In this document: in pieces, positions 36,801 through 48,800 of the stretch
Layout: the number at the start of each line of letters is the position of its first letter
Numbering within the stretch: the stretch's first letter is position 1
Assembly: GCA_032718475.1 (NCBI GenBank)
Contig: JAUCBJ010005530.1
Coordinates: forward strand, 1-56,675
From: Nemertoderma westbladi
Taxonomy: Eukaryota > Xenacoelomorpha > Nemertodermatida > Nemertodermatidae
Direction of reading: 5' to 3'
DNA: 56,675 bases
Translations under genes and position numbers: made by a program
Notes under the pieces: generated by a model
Databases searched by the model: none
What the model was told of the DNA's origin: nothing
The model's input: only the letters and a program-made list of their open reading frames with translations

Positions 36801-39800
36801 ATTTTGCCACAATTTTTGTATTTTCGCACCCACATTAACACTTATTTACTCTTCTTACCTTGCTTTGTTTTATAAGCGATCCCTGGCAGTTGATCCTTTG
36901 TTTTAAACAATAACATTTTATCGTCTTGTTTTTTTAGGCCTCCGTACCTCTCATTACTTAATACTACAATATCATTTGCTTCAATTTCTTTTGAATTGGT
37001 GAATATCCTGATGAGAGCTAATGCTTCTTCAGAAGAAACCTAATTAATTGTAAACGAAAAATAGAAAAATATAACATGGATATCCAAATAATGGCCACAT
37101 ACTGCAGGTCTACCGGTATTCTTTAATACAAGCCACCATGGAACTTGAAATTATTACAGCACCATTTACATGAAGCTCTACTGCTATTGTCTGTCTGATA
37201 TATGGCCTTACAGCGTGACTAGGACCTACTAGGCCTTTATCTCTATCTGCTTCTTGGTTCATATCATTATTTAGGTCCTTCCTATAAGCTTCGTCGTTAT
37301 TTATTCTAATACAGTATTGTTTGCAAAATTTATTTTAATAAAAGGCCGGAAGTATATAATATATTTTTTTATAGAAAAATATTTAAATAAAAAAATGTAT
37401 TTATAATAATTTAATGCGGCCAATAAGAATAAATAATAAACATAAATATATTAAAAATATAAGATTATTAAAGACCTTATTTCGACCACCTCTCAAAATA
37501 TAGACAGACAAATTTAATTAAATATAATTTGTTCATTTAGGACCGCCAGTACCGAAGTTATACCAAACTCCATAAAAAAAGTTAACAAAATAAAATTATT
37601 AATTTATGATGTCTTTTTTATTCATTTTATAAACAATTTACTCAAAATTTCAGTGTTCACCGCCCTCGTTTCCATGGTAATGGAGAAATTGTATTTTTCG
37701 CTGAACAATTTGTAGTAATTACACTTGCAATAATAACTACCTACCTTGGCGTTAAGTCAAACAGTTCGCAATTACACAGCGCATCATTATATGCAAACCT
37801 GTTCTAGAACATTAGGCCTACATAGCAACTACTAACCGTGAAGCCAGCTGATTCCGCCCACGGTCTACCATCCAACCCATGTATAGAGGAATGCTTAACA
37901 CCCAAAACAGAAAGACGGTCGATATATCCGTACCAACTGGAATTGTACCATTTATTCATTATGTTGTAGAAATGGTTACATTTATTACACGCAGATTATT
38001 CAACCAAGGACTTACAAATTATTTTAGCTTTGTCGGTTCAGGTTGACACTTCACATAATTTCGAAGTTTAAAAGGTAAAATTTAATTTGTAACAAGTAAA
38101 CAATATTTGCTTGGCTTATTTTAAAACACAATATTGTAGCGATGTTTCATACAGTTATGTAAAACACATCCGCTGCGTCGACCTAAATGTTTATAGATTA
38201 ACAGAATCAATGAAAAGCAATATAATTCCGCATCAAACATATTGTGTGATATGTGATCTTCTATGCGATTCATTTGCCACCACCACCACCACGGTATTAT
38301 ATCCTATTGTATCGCAATTATACAAACCCGTGTAACATTCACATGAGTGCGTAATTTGTACGCGAATAAAAATAAATAAAGTTTTCTTCTGCCGTTAGGC
38401 CAGTGATTTTCGTAACAAATCTTTCGATTTATTTCCAATGCGGTCCCCCCAGAACTATACTCCCCAGAGGAAACTCCAGTATTCAAAACTACCGTGGTAG
38501 ATGTGGCTTTAGAGTGGCTTTATGACACAAAATGGCAACTTACTATAGCTGCTCACAAATGTCACGTGCTATATTTTGGTGCTAACAACAACCGTACCCA
38601 GTATTGCCTTTACAATAAGATTCTTAAAGAAAAAACTTATTGCAAAGACTTAGGTGTCACAATATCAAACAATTTAAAATTTGACAAGTACTGTCGTGAG
38701 AAGTTGCTAAGGCCTACAAAATTGTGAATATGATTTTCCGCTGTTTTTACACAAAGAATAGACAAGCCATCATGCTTGCTTATAAATCGTACGTACGTCC
38801 CTTATTAGAATATTGTACTCCTGTATGGTCCCCATTCCTGCTCACGTCTATTGACCTAGTTGAGAGTGTACAGCGGTACTTTACACGTAGACTTAACTTA
38901 AGATGCGGATTGTCACGTAATAATTACATCGACCGTCTCAACTTTCTTCCTTTGCAACCTTTAGAATTGAGACGTATTATTTTTGACCTCAAAATGGTAT
39001 TTTCCATTGAGCACAATTTAGTCGATCTTAACTTCGATGATTTCTTCCACCGGCCAACCAGACCCGGGCTCAGAGGTCACAATCATAAACTGTTTGTAAA
39101 TAGAACCAGACTCAATCAATGTAAACACTATTTTGCTAACCGTGTTGTGCCCATTTGGAACTCGTTGCCTGCTGGTATTGTTGAATCAAACAGTATTACA
39201 ACTTTTTCGCATCTCATCACTGATCACAATTTATTGGAGTTTTGTCACTTTAATCGCCATATGTAATATTTTAAGTGGTGTGTATTGTTATTAATATCAA
39301 TAATTTAGGACACTGCGGGGAGTATATGAAGGACTTATTTTCTAATTTTATTTTTTGTATTTTTACTGTATTTTTTGGTAATCGACCTCGGGGAGATGTG
39401 ATTTTTACTTACGTGTGTAATATTTACACGTGTTTGTAGTGTACGTGTGTAATGTACGTTTTACATGCCATAGTTCAACCAAAAATGGATACCATCTGGA
39501 AATCAGTTCTCTCCAGGCACCTGAAGACTAAGTTCTTTCGAGCCACAGTGGAAAGTGTATTTATATACGGGGGTGAGACCTGGACACTGACTAAATCACT
39601 TAAACAACGAATTGATGGTTGCTACACAAGACTACTAAGGACAGACCTAAACATCAGCTGGAGACAACACATGACAAACGCCGAGCTTTATGGTACAATA
39701 CAATCAACTACTGTACATGAACGCAATGAGCATGGAAGATATCATTTCCACTGTCCGAGCTCGCTCGACATTAGTAATCTCTGCTGTAAGCTCAGTGAAT

Positions 39801-42800
39801 TTACACCCTCAGGTATCTTCAGCGCCGTCCCTCACATAACTCGTCGCATCTTAAATGTAAAAATTACATAATAATTCAAACAAACTGTAATAATTAATAA
39901 TTATTATCGTTTACTAATTAGGTATTAGACTAATTGATTGATCTTGTCGTGTAACCTCCCCTCCCCTTCATCTACATGTTACATTCGTGTATATTTTAAT
40001 ACACTTTCAATCAATTGGAGGCTTTACATCTGATGTTATAATAATCTAATAAGCATAATAATAATTATAGACCTTTAATATTATATAATCATGAGTATTT
40101 AATAGACATTTCTACTGTAAACAGTTTACACCACAGCACAGCACAATGTATAAAATTTGAAGTAAATAATATTTAAATATCTGTTTAAAATAATTTACAC
40201 AATTATTTTTGATTATAATAATTAGAGCCAAATATTTAAGTAACTATAAGTTAGTTAATTGGTTTGAAATAATCTGTTAATTCATGGTCAATGTAACTGT
40301 ATGTTAGGCCTATTAAATATGAAATTTGGTATAATAATATGTATCTCTCAGCTTTTACAAATTCAAACAATTATGTAGAATAATGTTTGAGAACATAACG
40401 ACTTTATAAATAATAATATGAAGCCTTATTTACTGGTCATTCGGCACCAATACGTTATGGCTATTACGTTTATTTTGTCCACGCGGAGACTCAATTAGCT
40501 TAGCTAGTATGGGCGAATTATTTAATTAATTAATAACCAACTCCCCGCAAATAATCCCCTAGTTTACAGACAACATTGGTGCAGTTACCGGGTTGAACTG
40601 GTTCCTTGTAAACCGCGACAACAATTGCTGAAAATAAATAAAATATAAGATAGTAAATAACTATTTACTTTTAAGTCGTATAATCTAGCACTTTATAGGA
40701 CTACAGTGCGAGGCGTTTTAGAATCAGAGCGACAGAGAGGATACGAGAACTCCTGCGAGAATCGGCTGCAAAAAGCAGCTAATTGGTATTGATTCGCGTT
40801 TATTGTTTTGGTTAGAAGAGCATTAACCTGCAACCAGTTCCTTTCGCTTAATTGTTTACTCGTCAACCACACCCCATGTACTATAATGTAATACGGTACT
40901 GTAATATAATATTCTGTAATGTTTTTTTTTCCTGGTTTGTTATTTACTTCCAGCTTTTATAATTAGAGATTGAATTACCAAACATTCTATCTCATGTTCT
41001 ATAATGTATTATTTATGAGTATTAACCACGGAATTAATTGTTTTGTATTCTGAAAACAGGTAAATTAAACCTCCAATAGAAAACAAGGTTTCTACTTCGT
41101 TCACTGTTTCTTCCCATCAACCTGTAGTGTATTTTTAGACAATTTGTTGCTTCACTTTATGGAATTTTAAATGGAAAAGTGCATATGGAAAAATGTTGGG
41201 GCATATTTTGTAAAATATAATTTTTTAATAGGACTGAGGTTTGTGACCAGCTACTACTAACCTTGATTAGTTTTAATAGCTACGCCCCCGTCGTTTCCCT
41301 TTTTGAATAGAATTCCATTTCCCTCGGGTAGTTGTCTCAGATAGGTGTACTTCACACCCCCTAGGTAGACCCCGCTGGCCGCTAGAGCGGAGTAATCCGC
41401 GATTCCTGCGTTTATTTTCTTAATCTCATCGGCAGATACCTGCGAATATTATTATAAAGAAACATGCTGTCTGCAGGTCTGGAGTGCCTACATTCTGCAG
41501 TACCGGCAGTCCTTCCTGCTCAGCTTATTAGCCTAACGTTACAGATACTGAAATACTACATAACTGACTAATTATAACTGTCGCGCAAACGTAACCCAGT
41601 AACCCAAAGTGATAATAAAGATGAAGGAATGCCTGAATGTTAATAATTTTGGTTTAAGGTTACATGGCCTGAGTACGGTAACTAACGAAAAACCTAACTT
41701 ATAAAGAGTGAGCAGATTTGTATGTTGAATTTTGAGAGAATATCATAGAAATATACATATTATTAGGACTACACCTGTACACTACATAATTAAAGCAATT
41801 ATAAAAAATGTGTCCGGCAGTTATAAATGTAACTCACATTTAGTCCGGGGCTGGTGGCCCATTTTGAACCGTCGTGGCCGTGAAGGGCAGCCTCAGAAAC
41901 GTGACCGGTACCGACCAGATGAGAATCAACGTAGCTTTGCCAAGACATTGTGGAATAATTAATGTTATAGAAAATAATTAATATATAATACAGTAAGGGA
42001 GACAAACACAGAAGTTAACTAAAGTAATATGTACCTATTGGTTACTAAAATATAATTTAATTGCTTTAAATGTTGAAGCACTACAATTAGTAGGATTTCA
42101 TTACAAATTAACAGGTTATGTTAGGTAAGTCTACTGCATAGGCCTATACGAAGTTTCCGTGAAGGAGTGACATATACGTTGGATGTAGTAGTATTAATAT
42201 ATGATGGATTGGTTAATCACTATCAGTATGAGGAAGTTAGAAAAAATATCAAAGTCCACTCAAAACAAATAATACCAATAATATAATGCTGGTATATCGA
42301 AAGCAAGACTGTATGATTTATAACTGAGTGGGTTGGAATGGCTATGTTGTATGTGGTAATATGTAGGTGCAGTGTGCCGTTGATAGGTCAATAACTATTT
42401 GCTTTATACTACCATTACTAACATACAGACGAAATTAAACCGTATTTATTGGAGGTAATAACCCAAATGGGAAGGGTTTGGCTGTTTGGCTTGCAGTAAA
42501 TTATATTAAACCAGCTGACTGTTGGAAGTTAATAAGGAGATTAACGTAAAGCAATTTAGTACAAATATTCTAAGCATTCCTCCCTTTAAACATTCTGACC
42601 AATCACAACCCTTATACTCAAGCAATATCGCAGGCTATTTCCATCAAACAAGGAAACAGGGGGAAGGAAAAATGTTTTACTCAATAAATATAAACTAGTA
42701 AACTAGTGAACATAATAATTTATAACGTGTGTTGGATTTGTCACGTAGGTTTTCCTTAATTTTTTTATGTTAAATAAGAGTCTATGAGTGTGAGTGTTCA

Positions 42801-45800
42801 GTCCAGTTCCAGAGCTGTGTTTAAAATATGGTTAGTATTTCTCAATATCAGATAATAGGCATTATTCCAATAAGCTATTTATTGTGTAACCATAAACACA
42901 TTCCCATTGAAGATTGAATGTCGCATTAAGGCACGTGATCCACTGGCAACACAACACACGTCGTATGTCATAAGTCGTTTTCAGATTTTGTCTGATTCCG
43001 TATGTCAAAAGTATAGCTCATCCCGTGTAGCACTGGTATGTCATTAGTCTTTTCTTAAAAATTATAAGATGCGTCTCCCATTTAAGGGAACACTTGAACA
43101 TTTAATGGCTTGCTGCTACCCAAAGTAACCAATCAAAGGCATCTTGCCAGAAAGAACCCATGCCATGGGTCGTATGTTAAAAATGGAACATGAGACAATC
43201 ACTTTCGACTCATGGGTCGTAACAAACGACTTATGGCATGGAGCTGCTCCCATTGAAACCAATGTGTTCCATAATTTATTTCGACTTATGACTGACCAGT
43301 GGACCACGGGCCTTAGTTTCCTTTTATATTTTTAGGTGATTTATGCGAGTACGGGGGGGAACTTTGCGAGAAATACCACAACTGCGAGAATGGCGGAACT
43401 TGTTTAACAATAGAAGAAACGGAGTTTGCTTGTGTATGTCTCCGGGGTTTCTATGGGAAGGACTGCGAATTCGCTGGTATGTCTTAGTATAACACGTGTA
43501 CAGGAGGTATTGAGTAGGCAGGTAGACCTTAGCAGTTATATTAAAAAGTTATATAAAGTCGACGGCCAGTAGGTCGTAGTAGGAAGAGTTGACCGCAAGC
43601 ACCACATGTGTTTAGTGGGTTTAAAAATTAATTTATTTTACTTTGAAAACATTAAGGGAAAGGAGCATGTTACAGTCGAGCGGTAGTGTTTTCTAACCAA
43701 AACAATAAATGAACTGTACATATATCTTGTCAATTTGCGCTGGAAATCACTTTGTAAGCTTGCGGTCAATTTGCGCCACTATATATGCGCAAGAAAGCCT
43801 AAATATTCTTGAATTTTTTGTCTAAAATTTAAATTAAAAACAATTTTAAAGTAAGCCGTCTTTCACGAAAATACGTTTATTATTATTAACTTTGTTGTTA
43901 ATGTTTTTATACAGATTCCTGCAACACAACCTATGAGTACACAGCTCGGGGTCTCTTTGTATGGGAACAGACGGCACATTCAACAACAGCTGTGGCAACC
44001 TGCCCCAATGGCCAAATAGAGGAGGTGGTAGGTGACCCTTTGAGCGGGAAAGCGGTGCGGGACTGTATGCTGGACACCCAGGGGCAGCCGCGGTGGGGGA
44101 GATCGCAGACCCGGGCCTGTAACAAGGTAAGTAACTATAGAGCAAGGAAAACCGAACAGCACTAGTTCGATCCCTACTGACATCCTTTAGGTTGTTTCTC
44201 TATTGGACTGTTGTATTTGGTTAACCCGGATCGAGTAGCAGCCTCCTTAGCTTAATATTGCTGCATAAAGTTTATTATCAAACAAGTAACACACTAATTG
44301 GTAAAATGTTTATGTTTTCCAGAAAAAAATGCAAAATTTTTCATAATATATACACTCTTTTATTATCTTTTGACGTTTTTAATTTTGACTGTTGTTTGTT
44401 GGAATTGGTTATTCCTTTCGTTTAATTGGTACTCGATACATTATTATAGGCATACAATATAATGATTTTGCGCATAATTCATTTTTTATTAAATATTTAT
44501 TTTACTTAGATTGTAATTACTAAACCAATCTTTTACATTCTATCTTTCATTGTTATTAACTCATTAGGAGGTCGGAATGAATAGCACCTTTGCCAGTTTA
44601 TTTATGGAACATATTCTAAATCTCGTTGAAAATCCAAGTCGCATTGAAGCTGAAGACGTTATCGAAGTAACAGAAGCTACGGAGATCCTTCTAGAACACG
44701 CAGCGAGGAATTCTACTGTAAGTTAGGATGCATATCTACTGTAAATGCGACCACGATGGTGTAGCTGTGACCTAATAAATTCACCAGGATGTCCTATTGT
44801 ATATTTTGGCACTGATTCAAAAATGATAATTTCGCATATGCTGCTAATTTGGGTGTAAAACACGCATGGGGGGAAGCCTGTATGAAACCTACAGCTATAG
44901 ACCTGGACCTGAAGATGAAGTATGCCCTGCACCTACACCTACAGCCACAAATGCCCTGCACCTACAGCCACATAATGCCTTGGACCTACATATTTTTTTC
45001 GAAGTATACATGAAACAAGACATGAGCACATCACATGATGCAGCACATCACATGTTACATACATGACAAATGGCATTAAATGACACATGACATGATACAT
45101 AACAAATTGATGGCATGATACCTATCATGAAACTTGACACATGGCATGACATGATGCACGACCTGACACATGACATGAACATGTTATAAACGACATGACT
45201 AGACACATGGAGTAACAGATGACATGTTTCATATCAATACTTGACCATGACACATGAAACATGGCATGACATGACATGAATGACAAATTAAATATGACAT
45301 GATATGACATGTACATGACTGCATGAAACATGACAAACAAACAAACAAACATGACATAACACATAATATATTACCCATGACGCATATTATGACGACATAT
45401 ATTACCCATATCACACATGACGCGACATGGTACGACATATTACGTGACACATAGCATCACATGACATGTTACGTAACATGACACATACACGAGACTAAAC
45501 ATCCGATCACATGTTATAAAGATACAGATAGAATTACAGATTTAATTACGAGTATTTGGTTAATAAACGAGTGGAAAATATACAGGTCCAGGTCAGACAT
45601 AGATAGCCCCCCCCCCCCCCCCCCCCCACAATGGATAGGTCTAAGTTTTATATAAATTTATTAAATATGAAATATTCTATAATATTTATTTTGTGCTTTT
45701 TTGAACCAAGGTTAAAAATATAAACTATGTTAGATTAGGGTCTACTTTATCCGTCCAAATAAGCATATACAGTTTATTAATTAATTAAAGTTTAATAAGT

Positions 45801-48800
45801 AATAGTGGTAGATAACCTTAATAGTGACGAGATAGAACACAGCCTTAATCATCATATCCTACAAAACTGTAGGTCATCTGTAGGCCTATATAAAGCATAT
45901 TATTTGGATTGCCCTACCACAAACACATCATATTATAATGGAATTTCATTGTTGCAAGATTTTGCTATTAAAAAATCCAGTACCACGCTAATTGAACGAC
46001 CGGAAAATAAAGTAAATAATATGTCATTATATGTGACACGTTATCTTCGAATGGGATTGAGCAATACAGAAATTTTTTGTATTTGTGAATAAAGTTAATC
46101 TTTATTCATGAAAATGTACTTTAGGTTATAAATCAATAAAAAAGTGCTTTTGTTGAATATAAAGAACATTTTCTATTCACGCAGCTTTGTACCCAAGTAT
46201 TTCGAGTTATATCAATGCTAATTGGAGCCCCTGAGGTAAAGATAATGTCAGCTAACAGTGGTGCTGGTACTTCAAGGAGGATTGTTGAGGCTTTGTCTCA
46301 ACTAGCTGACACTGTCGCCCTCGGTGAAGACAAGGTACTCGGTAGACCAGAAGACAATCTCGCATGGCAAGTTAAAGAATTAAACCAGAAAGTCGCTCAG
46401 GATTTCGGCGTCGAGTACAGTGTACCTACAGAGAAACAGGTAAGTTAGTACTCATATACTCATAAGTTAGGATATTACTCATATATCATTATTTTGATAT
46501 GTTATATTATGTACAGTATTATTATTAATATTACAGGATATCTAATAATATTTTTTTATAGAACAATTTGTATACTCAATCACTCAGTCCACCGCCTCCT
46601 TGTTCCCCAGCTACTTACTTGTCTTGACAAATTAAATTTTAATCAATTATTATTTGTCATAATTTAAGCCTTTTTTACTATTATGATGTCCTACAATATA
46701 AATCTATTTTAATAATTGTTCTAGAATGCAGCCCGTGTCCGTCTATCGAGACCGCTACTCTCCCACCCATCTCTCCTCCCGACACTTCGATTTACTTTCG
46801 TGGCTTTCCGTAACGACAAACTCTTCCTGGGTTCGCAAACCCAAGCCAGACCCTTTTTTGGAGTTCCTCTTCTAATGGCCAGCATCCGCGGACTCCCAAC
46901 ACGGGGAATTAACGTAACTAATGCGGCCGCCTTGTTCTTCCCTATCCCTTTCCAACAGGTAATAATTATTTATTAATTGCGTACTTAACTAAAACACTAT
47001 GTACAGTAGTTCTAAATCAACTACCGATTTTGATGTGTTTGTATGTAATTTTGTATATAAGGAAGTTATTGTGACATTATACGTTAAGTATTAAAACCGC
47101 CTTCACTTTCGAATGGATGTCTTCAAGAAGAAAAAATTTCACGAATATTAATTTTAATTGCGTTAACATTTTTCCTATGATTATGAGTTTAGTTACTATA
47201 AGAGTTGGCTGTTTGTTGTACATGAGATTGTACAAAATTGTTCCATGCTAATGGGATTGATCATTCTTGTTAGGTTGAGACGCAAGCAGTCTGTTGTTAT
47301 TGGGACAGCGTTAGTCAGAAGTGGTCCAACGCAGGCATATCTAAGCGAACAAAAGAAAAGGGCATTCTGTGTACCTCTAACCATCTGACTACATTCGCAA
47401 TACTACCGGTAAGCAAGCAGTATTAAAACTCTACAAAACAACTCGTTCTATCTCATTGTAATACGTTAGTAAGTAAATAAGTCTGATTTGATGATTGATA
47501 CCAACAACGTGTTGGCAAGCTGTGTTTTTCGAGGTATTTGTTATTATACATTTATTATACAGTAGGAAGGGATTGATTTGGTGATAGAGTACTAAAGGAC
47601 TCCTCTATTTTTTTTACATAAGAAAACCCAGTAATTAATATTGGTAACAAGACATTGTATTATCTTATGTTTAACTCTAAAACAACTTAATTTTGTTTTA
47701 TTTTCTAGGAGAAGATCGCGAAGGTGGATGGGTTTACAACTCCAGCCGCTTGGCGGACCCAACCAGTTCCACAGAAGACCTCGATCCCTTACATCGGGGT
47801 CGGTATCACTCTCGCCGCTCTCAGCGTCGTTCTCATCTCCTACTCGCTGTTCGAGACAATGCGCTACGCCATAGACGGAAAGATATCCTTCAATCTCATC
47901 GTCGCCTTGTTCTTTCTGAATCTCACATTTCTGTTGGGGAATTATAATCAACAATTTGGAAATGTTATCGATATTTGTGGACTTCGTAAGTTTGTTCCTA
48001 AAGGAATTTTTGTTCATGAAAATTAAAATTTTGTTCATTATGTTATTTGATAAATTATTATTTCATTACTTAGTAAAATACCAATTATAATCTAGCAATG
48101 GATAATGTAGATTTTAAGATCAAGGCGACCACTTTTCAAAACTACAGAACTGGAAACATAATGTTACTTTATCTTTCTATCTCCTTGGTTACCTCACAAA
48201 CAGAAGATACATATACTGTATGTTTAATGCAGTATCTTTGATCAACCCTGGGTAGCTAAAGGAATACTAGAGTTTATTCTGGGGAGTATATTTCCGGGGG
48301 CCCGCATGGGAGTAAGTCGGCAGACTTTGTGCGTAATCCCTGACATAACGGCCCAAGAAAACTTTACTTTTACTTTACTTTTATTATCGAGAAAATGTTG
48401 CATTTCTTATAGGTCTTATGTATCTTATATACTAGAAAATATCTAACGTTTCACGAACACAGACACTTTGAAGACTTTATTTTATTGTTATTTTCCTCCC
48501 AGTGTCTATTATCAGTCACTACCTGACCTTGGTGTGTCTCATGTGGATCGGTTTGGAGGCGATCCATCTCTACCAGATGGTATCTCGGGCCCCGTTGCCT
48601 CCCTTACAACAACCCAACTCCTACATAATTAAATGTGGTCTCGTCGCTTGGGGTCTGCCCGCCATAGTGGTCATTATGTGCGCGTCTATTGGATTCGCCA
48701 ACTATCAAGCACGTGACATGTAGTAAGTCATTAAGTATAATAATTACGATGTCGATTAGTAAGTAATTTGTAAATATGTAGGTCTACATGTACATCCAGT

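Noticed and set aside
43116-43335. Two opposing 63-codon open frames
   Set aside because: They lie inside the inverted-repeat MITE at 42930-43312 and are a consequence of its symmetry.
43846-44183. Three overlapping - strand frames opposite the HRM exon
   Set aside because: Shadows of the + strand receptor exon 43915-44126.
45125-45450. Met/Cys/His-rich - strand open frames
   Set aside because: Products of the ACATGACAT low-complexity repeat.
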